A DNA stretch of 64,000 nt from Dyadobacter sp. CECT 9275 (GCF_907164905.1 NZ_CAJRAF010000001.1:1275001-1339000); one strand, 5' to 3'; counted from the first letter of the stretch, positions 26,744 through 35,676 are shown. Notes: generated from the sequence alone by a model not told the origin. Numbers and translations: made by a program.

Positions 26744-27940
26744 TTAAATCCGGATGAAAAGTTTTTTGGTATACATCCACCGTAGAATGAGCCATTCTAC
26801 AAGAAGGATTACGGTACCACTGACCAGGGTGCGGTAGGGTAAGCCAAAAATGGTATCGTACTGCGGACTGATGTTGATACGGAACGATTGGTCAATGAAG
26901 CTATCGATGGTATGTGCAATGATGTATGCTGCGATTGAATTGGTGCCGATCACAACAAGCGGGTAAAACCATTTCTGATTCTGTTTGACATCCACTAAAA
27001 AATAAAATATACCCAGAAACAGAAAGCACCAGCCGCCACTGAACAATGTCCAGGCCGGAGTCCATATTCTCTTGACGATCGGGTTTATTCCCAGAATATC
27101 CAAAGCCAGGGCAGTGACGAAAAGAATGGCAGAGGTGATCATCACTCTTTTGATAAACCAACCGGAACTGGGGGTACTTCTGAGCCATTGACCGGCGATG
27201 AGTCCCAGTATCATGGTGCCCAGGGTGGGTATAAAACTCAAGGTACTGTATCCCCCTCCATTAAACCGAAATACGTTTTCTCTTGGGAAAATATTCATAA
27301 ACCACCGGTCAAACGCCCAGGCAGCATTTGTGTTTTTGTTCCAGTGCGCGGCAAATCCTTTGAGGTGGTGTGGCCAGTCTGCCGTGACACCGGTTTCTGT
27401 CCAGTCGAAATACAAGCCTGGCAGCGGATAAAGCGCAAAAAACAGCCAATAGCCTATTAATATAACAGACAGTGCAATCCATTGTGTTCTTTTTCCGGCA
27501 AAGCCCAGGGCAAACAGAAAAGGGTATCCCAGCCCTATTTGGGTAAGCGTGTCTTCAAAAGTAAAATTGGTTTGCGTGCTGTGCATGGATCTCAGAAAGA
27601 TACCCAGCAAAATCAGGATCAGCGATCTTCTGATGGTGTGAAACCACATCATTTGCCTGCTTTGCTGTTTGGTGGCCCGGCTTGCCACTGAATAGGGGAG
27701 GGCAACGCCTACAAGAAACGAAAACGAGGGCTGAATAAGATCATGAAGTGAGCAGCCAACCCAGTCAACATGACTTTGATGCCAGTCCAGCAAAGCCCAG
27801 AAGGAACTTTCGGGCAGCGCTTTGGATACCGCTCCGAAACGGAGGACTTCTCCCATCATCAGTAACATAACGAAGCCACGGTAGGCATCAACGGAAATAA
27901 CCCGTTGGGGAATTGCAGGTAGATCTTTCAAAAGCTTCAA
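26744..27940 (-). CDS. DUF5009/HGSNAT-like membrane acyltransferase
   Basis: A 398-residue multi-pass membrane protein with about ten hydrophobic helices. RVISVDAYRGFVMLLMM at the N terminus and LHDLIQPSFSFLVGVALPYS, with a His-Asp and a Pro-Ser-Phe-Ser-Phe loop, are the signatures of the family containing heparan-alpha-glucosaminide N-acetyltransferase and bacterial DUF5009 proteins. They are thought to move acetyl groups across the membrane to sugars. The start is TTG at 27940, because the family SLDAxRG motif lies before the first internal ATG. Substrate unknown. Confidence 0.82.
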   Translation of the reverse strand: MKLLKDLPAIPQRVISVDAYRGFVMLLMMGEVLRFGAVSKALPESSFWALLDWHQSHVDWVGCSLHDLIQPSFSFLVGVALPYSVASRATKQQSRQMMWFHTIRRSLILILLGIFLRSMHSTQTNFTFEDTLTQIGLGYPFLFALGFAGKRTQWIALSVILIGYWLFFALYPLPGLYFDWTETGVTADWPHHLKGFAAHWNKNTNAAWAFDRWFMNIFPRENVFRFNGGGYSTLSFIPTLGTMILGLIAGQWLRSTPSSGWFIKRVMITSAILFVTALALDILGINPIVKRIWTPAWTLFSGGWCFLFLGIFYFLVDVKQNQKWFYPLVVIGTNSIAAYIIAHTIDSFIDQSFRINISPQYDTIFGLPYRTLVSGTVILLVEWLILRWMYTKKLFIRI

Positions 27941-28013
27941 TGTTTGAGGTGGCGTGGGCGGATTATATTATCAAGTACAGTCATACTTTTAAAATGTACT
28001 ATTTTGTGAAAAG

Positions 28014-28047
28014 AAAAAACCCCGCCGGATTTACCCTGCGAGGCTTT
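28014..28047 (-). terminator. Intrinsic terminator of the GMC dehydrogenase operon
   Basis: On the minus strand AAAGCCTCGC (28038-28047) pairs with GCGGGGTTTT (28016-28025) through ten pairs, two of them G-T wobbles. The hairpin is followed by a T-run and lies 28 bp after the GMC stop. Confidence 0.75.
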
Positions 28048-28075
28048 CATGCATGTTAAGAAAATGATTTTATCA

Positions 28076-29794
28076 CTATAAATTCATTTTTTTTAGCTCT
28101 TTCACGGCAAAGTCTGCGGCGCGGGCAGTGAAGGCCATGTAAGTAAGTGAAGGATTTACACAGGATGCGGATGTCATGAAGGCACCGTCCGTAACAAACA
28201 CATTTTCAGCACCCCAGACCTGATTGTTTTTGTTGAGGACCGATGTTTTCGGGTCGTTACCCATGCGGGCGGTACCCATTTCGTGTATGCCTATTCCCGG
28301 GTGTTTGGTTTCGTCGTTGTAGGGCGAAACGTTTTTGAATCCGGAGGCTTCGAGCATTTCCACGGCATCGTTCATCATATCCTTACGCATTTTTTTCTCG
28401 TTGTCGCCATAAGCCGCGTCAAAAACAACGATGGGTAACCCCCATTTATCTTTCTTGGTAGGATGGAAGGTAAACCTGTTTTTTTCATCCGGGATCATTT
28501 CACCAAATCCCTGCAGGTTCATAGTCCATCCTCCTGGTTGTGATATTTCCGTTTTAAAGTCCGCTCCGAAGCCATCTTTTCCCACACCACGTCCCCAGCT
28601 CTCCCGGCTTGCACCTCCCTGGTAACCAAAACCACGGATGTAATCACGCTTGTCAGAACCCCAGTTACGGTACCTAGGAACGTAAATTCCGTTGGCGCGG
28701 CGCCCGAAATAATACTTATCCTCAAACCCTGGTACCTCGGCTCTGGCACCCACGGCCAGATGGTGATCCATGATGTTACGCCCAAGCTGGTCACTGTCGT
28801 TACCCAGGCCGTTGGGGAAGCGTTTGGATTTTGAGTTCATCAAAATGGAAGCAGAGGCAATGGCCGAAGCATTCATGAAAATAATTCTTGCGAAATACTC
28901 TTTGACTTCCAACGTATTCTGGTTGATGGTTCTCACGCCTGTTACTTTTCCAAGCTTGTCGTCATAGATCACTTCCGATACAATGGTGTCAGGTATCAAA
29001 GTAAGGTTTCCGGTTTTCTGTGCGGCCGGGAGTGTTGACGACTGGGTACTGAAATAAGCTCCGTAAGGACATCCCCGCATACACATGTTACGGAACTGGC
29101 ATGCGGCCCGGCCGAGTTCGGTATGGAATGCCTGCGGCTGCGTTAGATGAGCGGCACGGCCCATAATAATATGGCGGCCTGCAAACTTCTTTTCCACTTC
29201 GGCTTTAACATGTTTTTCAACGCAGTTCATCTGCATGGGGGGCAGAAAATGGCCGTCGGGTAAAACATCCAGTCCCTCCCGGGATCCGCTGATACCTGCA
29301 AATTTTTCGACATAGTCGTACCAGGGTGCAATATCATTATAACGCACCGGCCAGTCCACACCGATTCCGTCCTGGGCATTGGCCTCAAAATCTCTCGGGT
29401 TCAGGCGATAGCTCTGGCGTCCCCATAAAAGAGACCGGCCTCCCACGTGATAGGCTCTGATCCAGTCAAAGCCGCGGGTTTCTTCGTAGGGATTCTCTTT
29501 GTCGTTTTCAAACAGGTACCGGTGTTCCTCATTGGCTGTATAGCCAGTTCGCATACCCGCCCAGTATTGTTCCTTGGCCATTGTGGTCACTCTTCCCCGG
29601 TGCTCAAATTCCCAAGGTGCTAACGTGGCCGTTTTGTAGTCCACAATATGTTTAATGTCTCGGCCTCGTTCCAGCATCAGTACTTTTAATCCCTTTTCGG
29701 TCAGTTCTTTGGCTGCCCATCCGCCACTGATCCCGGAACCAACCACGATTGCATCAAAGGTGGTTGGTTTAGCTGCTTTAATATTTAAGTTCAT
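28076..29794 (-). CDS. GMC oxidoreductase with 3Fe-4S motif (glucoside-3-/glucose-dehydrogenase type large subunit)
   Basis: A 572-residue flavoprotein. The FAD-binding motif VVGSGISGGWAAKEL (17-31) starts the protein; GMC signatures include VGGRSLLWG, and the C-terminal block HEMGTARMG plus SCVNPSLTYMA supplies the catalytic His/Asn pair. Residues 232-242 contain Cys-x5-Cys-x3-Cys (C232, C238, C242), the pattern that holds the 3Fe-4S cluster in FAD-glucose dehydrogenase alpha subunits. It has no signal peptide and probably leaves the cytoplasm with its Tat-tagged small subunit, encoded 54 bp upstream. The likely reaction is oxidation of a sugar hydroxyl; 3-keto-glycoside formation is an inference. 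Confidence 0.87.
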   Translation of the reverse strand: MNLNIKAAKPTTFDAIVVGSGISGGWAAKELTEKGLKVLMLERGRDIKHIVDYKTATLAPWEFEHRGRVTTMAKEQYWAGMRTGYTANEEHRYLFENDKENPYEETRGFDWIRAYHVGGRSLLWGRQSYRLNPRDFEANAQDGIGVDWPVRYNDIAPWYDYVEKFAGISGSREGLDVLPDGHFLPPMQMNCVEKHVKAEVEKKFAGRHIIMGRAAHLTQPQAFHTELGRAACQFRNMCMRGCPYGAYFSTQSSTLPAAQKTGNLTLIPDTIVSEVIYDDKLGKVTGVRTINQNTLEVKEYFARIIFMNASAIASASILMNSKSKRFPNGLGNDSDQLGRNIMDHHLAVGARAEVPGFEDKYYFGRRANGIYVPRYRNWGSDKRDYIRGFGYQGGASRESWGRGVGKDGFGADFKTEISQPGGWTMNLQGFGEMIPDEKNRFTFHPTKKDKWGLPIVVFDAAYGDNEKKMRKDMMNDAVEMLEASGFKNVSPYNDETKHPGIGIHEMGTARMGNDPKTSVLNKNNQVWGAENVFVTDGAFMTSASCVNPSLTYMAFTARAADFAVKELKKMNL

Positions 29795-29848
29795 TGTGAA
29801 TAATTTTCAGGTTAGAATTCATACCACTGCTGCATCTCGTCTGATGGC

Positions 29849-30448
29849 TTACATCGCCCATGCTTTCTGCCCGGGTTTGTAATCAATACAACCGTCATAG
29901 CGCCCGGGAACCGGAACATAATCAAGTGCTTGCGTGGCTCCTGCCTCGGACGTGAAGTATCCCAGCAAGGTAAGTTCTTTCATGAGGCGGAAGAAAGGAA
30001 CGTGCGCTTCTGAATATTCCTTTCCGGCTTCGGTGTACTTTTTCTTTTCGTCTGCTGCTTTGGCTATCTCTTCCTTAGCGGATGCCTCCATTTCTTTCAG
30101 GATTTTCGTCTGCTCATCCGGACTTACTTTCATAAAATCCTTCTTTTCAAGCTCTTTCAGGCCCTGGTTGAAACCATCCTGATCTTTTGCCGCGTAACAA
30201 TCTTTCAGCATCTTTTCAATAAAATCGCCCACCTTAGCATCTTTTGCCCCGGGCGTATCCGTTTTGGGTATTATGATTTCCGCTACTTCCGATACCAGAC
30301 TTTTTCGCTCAGCTGTGAATGGGAAAGAAAGGGCAGAAGCAGACTCATCGGCAGATTTACAGCCTTCCAGAAAGGCGATCATGGTAGGTGCAGACAGGGT
30401 GCCCCCCATCAAAAGCGCCACACGGCCAAGTGCATCACGTCTTTTCAT
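29849..30448 (-). CDS. Gluconate 2-dehydrogenase subunit 3 family protein (gamma subunit, Tat signal)
   Basis: A 199-residue protein starting MKRRDALGRVALLMGG, a twin-arginine signal of the RRDALxR kind common in this family, followed by AFLEGCK. The mature part (VSEVAEIIIPKTDTPGAKDAKVGDFIEKML) is the Gluconate_2-dh3 signature. In characterised FAD-dependent sugar dehydrogenases this subunit is needed for folding and Tat export of the GMC subunit. A lysine/glutamate-rich helical insert (about 105-145) separates the two conserved halves. It is first in the pair with the GMC gene. No cytochrome c subunit is adjacent. Confidence 0.86.
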   Translation of the reverse strand: MKRRDALGRVALLMGGTLSAPTMIAFLEGCKSADESASALSFPFTAERKSLVSEVAEIIIPKTDTPGAKDAKVGDFIEKMLKDCYAAKDQDGFNQGLKELEKKDFMKVSPDEQTKILKEMEASAKEEIAKAADEKKKYTEAGKEYSEAHVPFFRLMKELTLLGYFTSEAGATQALDYVPVPGRYDGCIDYKPGQKAWAM

Positions 30449-30478
30449 CTTAATGTGCTTACGGTAGGTTAATGATAT

Positions 30479-30511
30479 AATTGTATTAATTTAAATAAAA
30501 TAAATACAATT
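30479..30511. other. Inverted repeat upstream of the GMC/gamma operon
   Basis: AATTGTATT (30479-30487) and AATACAATT (30503-30511) are exact 9-bp inverted repeats with a 15-bp AT-rich spacer, 31 bp upstream of the small-subunit ATG. The position suits an operator, but the AT-rich composition makes chance plausible. The rest of 30449-30683 holds no gene. Confidence 0.35.
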
Positions 30512-30683
30512 TGAATAGAACGGTCTAATTTAGGAAATATTCCTTTCTGCGGATTGTTAGAAAGGTTCTATATAGTGAACAAGACGATATGATTTTGATA
30601 ATCAATTGATTATAGCATTAAAATGGAATTAATTTTAGAAGGGTTTTGAATGCAGGAATAACAAGCCCGGAGATGGGAAATGG

Positions 30684-31739
30684 TTACAAAATCATCAGGT
30701 TACAGCCCCGGATATCGGAGTTGTCGAACCGGCCCATCACGTAAAACGAATTTGCATCGTTTCCGTATCTTCCCAGGTCCTGGGTTTCGACAAAGGAGCA
30801 GGTATCCAGGTTGGCCAGATCAATCACGTTAATGCCACCAGTTTTGTTGGAGGAGATATTTTGGTCATGTACAGAGAAAGGATCGTTGATATCCCGCAGT
30901 AAAACCCTCATGGTTTTACCAGGCACAAACAATCCGTCGCCTGAAGAGTATCCCTGGGATAATAATTCCGTCATCCCATATTCCGAATGAATTTTTGATA
31001 CTCCAAAAGCGGACGTAAGTAAGTCATGAACTTCCTCTCTTAGCATTTCGCGTCTGCGGCCCTTCATGCCACCGGTGTCCATTACCGTGAGCTGCGGGAG
31101 TCCTTTTAGAAATTCAAGACGATCTCTGTTTTCAGCAAGATCCAGTAATGCAAAAGTTACACCCAGCAGGAGGATTTGTTTGCCATCGGGGTGGTCTTTG
31201 AGATACCGGAGGCGGGTCAGTAATTCCTGGGTATCATGGAGGTAAAAACCAGAATATTCCGAGCCACTTTCCTTAATAAAATGATCCATCATATACACCA
31301 GCGATGAATTGTTTCGTTCAAGGTACGAAGGCAGCAGCGCAAGGATATGGAAGTTTTTGAGCGGGCCATAATGCGCTTCAAAAATGCGGACGGAAATAGC
31401 TTCATAAAGGGCAGCATCATGCAGATGATGACGACTGGTGTTGGAGCCCGTAGTTCCGCTGCTTTCAAAAATGACCTGTGAAACAGGCGGCTGGCCGGTC
31501 CTGATGGTATGTTGTTTGAAAAGCTGTATAGGGAGAAAAGGGATTTCAGTCAGCCGCCTGACCTTGTCAATGCCGGTATTCAGATACAACAGAAATTCAC
31601 GGTAAACAGCGTTGTACTTCGCCTGAAAGCGGAAGATATCCAAAGCAAGCGGATTAAAATCCTCGTGTTCAATTTGGAGGATTCTCTGCCTTAGGGTTGT
31701 CCGTTGTTCGGAGTATATTTTGTTGTTTGGTATTTCCAA
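30684..31739 (-). CDS. LuxE/PaaK-like acyl-protein synthetase family protein
   Basis: About 351 residues if started at TTG 31739. Family features are FRFQAKYNAVYREFL and IPFLPIQLFKQHTI near the N terminus, the ATP-binding loop FESSGTTGSNTSRH, ILALLPSYLERNNSSLVYMM and the EYGMTELLSQGYS adenylation-type motif. LuxE activates fatty acids as acyl-AMP and forms an acyl-protein intermediate, but luxC and luxD are absent here, so the product is unknown. The longest frame starts at TTG 31799, yet a TACCTTTG -7 element at 31765-31772 lies inside that extension, which argues for the later start. Confidence 0.8.
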   Translation of the reverse strand: MEIPNNKIYSEQRTTLRQRILQIEHEDFNPLALDIFRFQAKYNAVYREFLLYLNTGIDKVRRLTEIPFLPIQLFKQHTIRTGQPPVSQVIFESSGTTGSNTSRHHLHDAALYEAISVRIFEAHYGPLKNFHILALLPSYLERNNSSLVYMMDHFIKESGSEYSGFYLHDTQELLTRLRYLKDHPDGKQILLLGVTFALLDLAENRDRLEFLKGLPQLTVMDTGGMKGRRREMLREEVHDLLTSAFGVSKIHSEYGMTELLSQGYSSGDGLFVPGKTMRVLLRDINDPFSVHDQNISSNKTGGINVIDLANLDTCSFVETQDLGRYGNDANSFYVMGRFDNSDIRGCNLMIL

Positions 31740-31764
31740 TACTGTTACTTTCGTAAGAATATGA

Positions 31765-31772
31765 CAAAGGTA
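31765..31772 (-). promoter_or_regulatory. -7 promoter element (TACCTTTG) of the LuxE-like gene
   Basis: The minus-strand TACCTTTG matches TAnnTTTG and is 26 nt before the TTG start chosen at 31739. Confidence 0.5.
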
Positions 31773-31928
31773 AACCGGCAAAGGCACAATGCGAAGCAAA
31801 GTCGTTATTTAGTAAACCGGTTGGCTGGTTGCGGAATGCGCGATAGCAAATTTTAAAATATAATTGCGCAGGTATTGCATCGTAAATCTATTAGTCCATA
31901 AATTGTTTAATATTAATTTTTGCAAGAA

Positions 31929-32456
31929 ATGAAGTTAAATATCTGCTTATTTTTTATAAGTGCTGTGGTGCTGGCAAGCTGCGTGGATATTCCTGATTAT
32001 GACAATACCCCTAAAATTTATTATAATGGGGTTGATCACTACACTGAAACGGATGAGAGCACTGGTCAGCGAAAGGAAACCGTGATCATTACCATTGATT
32101 TTGAGGATGGCGATGGAGATTTGGGGGCCTCACCGGCAGAAATCTCGAACCCAGACTTTAAGGCACCGTATGGTTCATGGGGTAATTATGAACTTGTAAC
32201 TGCCAGAAAAAATATTGACGGTACCTGGTCGGAATCCATTCTGGCGTTAGACCAGGAGAAATGGATGCCTATTCTTAAACCAGACGGAAAACCGGGCCCT
32301 ATCAAAGGAAAGCTGGATTTGAATACCGGTGGTAACCCTTATACCAATTCTACGGTGCCAATCACTTTTAAGTTTAAGGTAAGGATCAGAGACAGGGCGC
32401 TTCGTGTAAGCAACCAGATTGAAACAGATACTGTAATCCTTCCGGGTTATCGTTGA
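31929..32456 (+). CDS. Putative lipoprotein, unknown function
   Basis: A 175-residue protein from the ATG at 31929. The signal peptide ends in the lipobox VLASC, so Cys18 should be lipidated. The mature part carries a DFEDGDGDLGASP segment, an Asp-rich calcium-binding-like motif often seen in Bacteroidota surface lipoproteins, followed by beta-rich sequence ending in KVRIRDRALRVSNQIETDT. It could be a surface or periplasmic beta-sandwich lipoprotein. No enzymatic motif is visible. A TTG three codons upstream is the alternative start. Confidence 0.7.
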   Translation: MKLNICLFFISAVVLASCVDIPDYDNTPKIYYNGVDHYTETDESTGQRKETVIITIDFEDGDGDLGASPAEISNPDFKAPYGSWGNYELVTARKNIDGTWSESILALDQEKWMPILKPDGKPGPIKGKLDLNTGGNPYTNSTVPITFKFKVRIRDRALRVSNQIETDTVILPGYR

Positions 32457-32512
32457 GAATCAACTTTTTGTACGGCATCAGCGGGTATATTGTCATGTAC
32501 CTGCTGCTATGT

Positions 32513-33724
32513 TTATACCTTTTTCAGCTCTTCCTCTCCAATAATCTTCGCATTCAGAATTATCCTGAAGGTAGTTCCCTTGCCAATCTCGGAACTTTTA
32601 ACGAAGACCTTGCCCGAGTGGTAGTTTTCGATGATCCGCTTGGCAAGGGTAAGCCCCAAGCCCCAGCCACGTTTTTTGGTACTGAAGCCCGGGTTGAAGA
32701 TTTTGTTCATATTGGCTTTGCTCATCCCTTTTCCCGAATCCGAAATATCGATCCGTATCTCCTTAGTGAGCGGTGGTGATTGCAGTATTACGTTTATTTC
32801 TCCCACACCTGCCATGGCGTCAACGGCATTTTTACAGATATTCTCAATTACCCACTCAAAGAGATTTTTGTTCATTAATACGGTTTGTCCGTTCGCCAGT
32901 TCGTTGGAAACATAAAATTTCACTTTGGAGGAAACCCGTTTTTCAAGGTACGAAATGAAATTGCTGACGACGTCGGCCACTACTTCTTCCTTCATGGTGG
33001 GTACGGAGCCAATGTTGGAAAACCTGGTGGTAATCATTTCCAGGCGGATCACATCCTTTTCTATTTCCTCAGCGATAGAAGGATCAATTGATGGCTCGGA
33101 CCGGAAGTATTCCACCCATGCCATGAGCGAAGAAAGCGGTGTGCCCAACTGGTGGGCCGTTTCTTTCGCAAGCCCTACCCAAACCCTGTTCTGTTCTGCC
33201 TTGCGTGCTGAACTAAATGCCAGGTAAGCCAGGTAACCTATGAACAGCATCACAAAAAGGGAGATGAAAGGATACAGCCGGAGTTGTGTAAGCAGAAACG
33301 AATTGCTGTAATAGATATACCCCTTGCCCAAGCCGGTTATTTCAACCGGGATAGCCGGGTGCTCCTGCTTCATTTTGGCCAGGCTTTTGTTTACGATATC
33401 CTCCTGCTCTTTTCTGGAGCTGTTCTTAGGGAATTTCATATTGATCTTTTCCTGAGGAAAGCCGTTCTGGTCAACATATATCGCCGGGATCTGGTAGAAA
33501 TTGACAGCATCTTCTATCACTTCCATGACCACTGTAAAATTTTCTCCCGGCTGGCTGTTAATGGCATACTGCAGACTTTTTGCATACAGACGGACTTCTC
33601 TTTCTTCCCTTTCTTCCAGCTTGTCTACCAGATAATTGGTGTAAAACAAAGAGCCGATGCTCAGAAAAAGCAGGATAATGGCAATTACATATTTAAACAG
33701 GCTTTTCTGCTCGTAGGTATCCAT
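32513..33724 (-). CDS. Membrane sensor histidine kinase
   Basis: A 404-residue kinase from the ATG at 33724 (MDTYEQKSLFKYVIA). Two membrane helices (about 10-33 and 148-170) bracket a periplasmic sensor region of about 115 residues. The phospho-acceptor is H191 in ETAHQLGTPLSSLMAW, and the ATPase boxes are N (CKNAVDAM), G1 (DSGKGM) and G2 (GWGLGLTLAK). Longer frames start at GTG 33826 or ATG 33811, but the chosen start puts the first helix right at the N terminus, as is usual in this family. No response regulator is adjacent. It is divergent from hemA. Confidence 0.88.
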   Translation of the reverse strand: MDTYEQKSLFKYVIAIILLFLSIGSLFYTNYLVDKLEEREEREVRLYAKSLQYAINSQPGENFTVVMEVIEDAVNFYQIPAIYVDQNGFPQEKINMKFPKNSSRKEQEDIVNKSLAKMKQEHPAIPVEITGLGKGYIYYSNSFLLTQLRLYPFISLFVMLFIGYLAYLAFSSARKAEQNRVWVGLAKETAHQLGTPLSSLMAWVEYFRSEPSIDPSIAEEIEKDVIRLEMITTRFSNIGSVPTMKEEVVADVVSNFISYLEKRVSSKVKFYVSNELANGQTVLMNKNLFEWVIENICKNAVDAMAGVGEINVILQSPPLTKEIRIDISDSGKGMSKANMNKIFNPGFSTKKRGWGLGLTLAKRIIENYHSGKVFVKSSEIGKGTTFRIILNAKIIGEEELKKV

Positions 33725-34053
33725 GAAAGAACGCCTGAGTTTCTGACTGTTTAAAAGTGCCACAGGATGTAATCTGAAGCGCGGCTTTTTTTTCGGGGTT
33801 GCGGTAACCATGCAGGTCGGAGGCACATTTTGGCCCGTAAAATTGTTTACTCCTACAAATAACGTAAAATATTCAAGGTTAGTGGGGCCTTAAGCAAATG
33901 TGTGTTTCATGAATCAGGAAAATAACTGACTTTCGTCATAATCTGACCCGTATTGTCGTCGGAAATTTACATGACAAAAGGCTGCTTTATTTATATGATT
34001 TCTAAATAAGTGAGCTTCGTTTTGATTGGGTTCTTAATCTGAATATTGTGAAG

Positions 34054-34061
34054 TACTTTTG
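34054..34061 (+). promoter_or_regulatory. -7 promoter element (TACTTTTG) of hemA
   Basis: TACTTTTG matches TAnnTTTG exactly and ends 21 nt before the hemA ATG at 34083. Confidence 0.55.
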
Positions 34062-34082
34062 TAAATCGAATCGGAAATAGTG

Positions 34083-35342
34083 ATGTACAATCAGTTCAAA
34101 TCAGTTAGTTTATCGCATAAGAAGGCCCCTGTTGACATCAGGGAACAGCTTGCGTTGACTGAGGAAGGTGCCAAGGGCATCATGATTAAGTTAAAGGACT
34201 TCTTTGACATTGCCGATGTGCTGGTGGTTTCGACCTGTAACAGAACAGAAATCTATTATTCGGCAGCGGATGACCTGAATGGCCAGATTGTGAAGCTGTT
34301 ACTCCTGGAAAAAGGGGTTACCGATATCCCTCGCTTCCTTCCTTATTTTGAATTATTTTCTTCCGGAGAGTCTGCCGTCAAACATTTGTTTGAAGTTGCT
34401 ACGGGCCTGCATTCGCAGGTGGTAGGCGATATGCAGATTCCGAACCAGATTAAACATGCCTATCAATGGTCTGCTGATCTGAACATGGCGGGACCTTTCC
34501 TGCACAGACTATTACATACTATTTTCTTTGCCAATAAAAGAGTAGCGCAGGAAACATTTTTCCGGGACGGAGCAGCGTCGGTTTCTTATGCTGCCGTGGA
34601 GTTACTGGAAGGCCTGATGCCCAATCCCAAGATACTCATTGCAGGTTTGGGTGAAATTGGCTCAGACGTCTGCCGTAACCTGGCTGAAAAGGAAGGTGCT
34701 GATGTTACGCTGGTGAACAGAACCAAAAGCAGGTCCGAAAAACTTTCGCAGGAGCTGGGTTTCCGTTTTGCCGAGGTCGAGGATATAGAAACAGAAATTT
34801 CAAGAGCTGATATCATCATTACTTCCATCGCCGCCGACAAGCCTTTCTTTACCAAAGAGATGATGGTTCGGCTGCGCGGCATGTCTTTCAAATATTTTAT
34901 TGATCTTTCGGTACCCCGCAGTGTTTCTCCGGAAGTGGAAGAAATTCCCGGAGTGATGTTGTATACCATTGATTCCATCCGTTCACGGGCAGATGAGGCT
35001 TTGAACCGCCGTATGGATGCTGTGCCGCATGTCAGGGAGATCATTGAAGAAGCTGTTACTGAATTTAATGACTGGTCAAGAGAAATGATTGTATCTCCGA
35101 CCATTCAGAAACTGAAAGGTGCCCTGGAGAGTATCAGAAAAGAGGAATTAACACGATTTACCAAAAGTTTGTCGGAAAGTGAGCTTGAAAAAGTAGACAG
35201 GATCACGGCAAGCATGATGCAGAAAATATTAAAACTTCCGGTTTTGCAGTTAAAAGCAGCTTGCAAAAGAGGAGAAGCAGAAACTCTGATTGATGTTTTG
35301 AACGATCTTTTCAATCTGGAAAAACAGAAAGAAAGTCACTGA
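34083..35342 (+). CDS. hemA: Glutamyl-tRNA reductase
   Basis: A 419-residue enzyme that reduces glutamyl-tRNA(Glu) to glutamate-1-semialdehyde, the first committed step of C5-pathway tetrapyrrole synthesis. The nucleophilic Cys is C52 in VVSTCNRTEIYY; the NADPH-binding loop is ILIAGLGEIGSDV; the C-terminal helical dimerisation domain is complete. The normally conserved GExQILGQ stretch reads GDMQIPNQ. The ATG at 34083 is preferred over an adjacent GTG at 34080. No other haem gene is nearby. A strong terminator follows. Confidence 0.94.
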   Translation: MYNQFKSVSLSHKKAPVDIREQLALTEEGAKGIMIKLKDFFDIADVLVVSTCNRTEIYYSAADDLNGQIVKLLLLEKGVTDIPRFLPYFELFSSGESAVKHLFEVATGLHSQVVGDMQIPNQIKHAYQWSADLNMAGPFLHRLLHTIFFANKRVAQETFFRDGAASVSYAAVELLEGLMPNPKILIAGLGEIGSDVCRNLAEKEGADVTLVNRTKSRSEKLSQELGFRFAEVEDIETEISRADIIITSIAADKPFFTKEMMVRLRGMSFKYFIDLSVPRSVSPEVEEIPGVMLYTIDSIRSRADEALNRRMDAVPHVREIIEEAVTEFNDWSREMIVSPTIQKLKGALESIRKEELTRFTKSLSESELEKVDRITASMMQKILKLPVLQLKAACKRGEAETLIDVLNDLFNLEKQKESH

Positions 35343-35363
35343 TATTCACTATGGCGTATGACT

Positions 35364-35396
35364 ACCCGGTAGGATTTATTCTTATCGGGTTTTTTT
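35364..35396 (+). terminator. Intrinsic terminator of hemA
   Basis: ACCCGGTAGGA (35364-35374) pairs with TCTTATCGGGT (35380-35390) across a 5-nt loop, with two G-T wobbles, followed by a seven-T run. It is 21 bp after the hemA stop. Confidence 0.88.
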
Positions 35397-35406
35397 ATGA
35401 GCATAC

Positions 35407-35439
35407 AAAAAAGAGCGATAAACCTTTGGTTTACGCTCT
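35407..35439 (-). terminator. Minus-strand intrinsic terminator facing hemA
   Basis: Arms 35412-35424 and 35428-35439 form a 12-bp stem (AGAGCG/CGCTCT and TAAACC/GGTTTA) with one bulged base and a 3-nt loop. On the minus strand it is followed by TTTTTTG. The nearest minus-strand annotated gene, the ABC exporter, ends about 400 bp upstream at 35837, so this terminator may serve an unannotated transcript. Confidence 0.8.
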
Positions 35440-35475
35440 AAGCATTACCTTACCCTCCACAATAGTCTTTAATAT

Positions 35476-35676
35476 CTATATATTACTAATGGACCGTTTC
35501 GCTAGCTGCAGCATATCGTCCTCATTAGTTGTTGTTCTACTTGTCGTTTATCTAACCTGTTGTTTTCGAGGTACCGCTACACATTCCAACAAATCGGGGT
35601 TATACCATCGCTTGTATCCATATTTACGATGATCAGCAGCATTTGGATGTTTGGGTTGAAAAAATATTTTTGACAA
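35476..35676 (-). pseudogene. Possible small decayed ORF in the hemA-ABC intergenic region
   Basis: From a TTG at 35674-35676 the minus strand reads 42 codons (MSKIFFQPKHPNAADHRKYG, then YKRWYNPDLLECVAVPRKQQ) to TAA at 35548-35550, then continues in the same frame for 23 codons (TTSRTTTNEDDMLQLAKRSI) to TAG at 35476-35478. A terminator follows 36 bp later. Normal codon usage and the downstream terminator suggest either a 42-residue peptide gene or a small gene broken by one stop. I recognise no family. The flanking 35677-35836 is AT-rich with no gene seen. Confidence 0.25.

Noticed and set aside
32453..32779. 108-residue frame after the lipoprotein
   Set aside because: Mostly antisense to the histidine kinase ATPase domain, with no independent support.
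35351..35632. 93-residue plus-strand frame after hemA
   Set aside because: It starts in the hemA terminator, crosses two hairpins and has no protein-like features beyond low-complexity hydrophobic runs.
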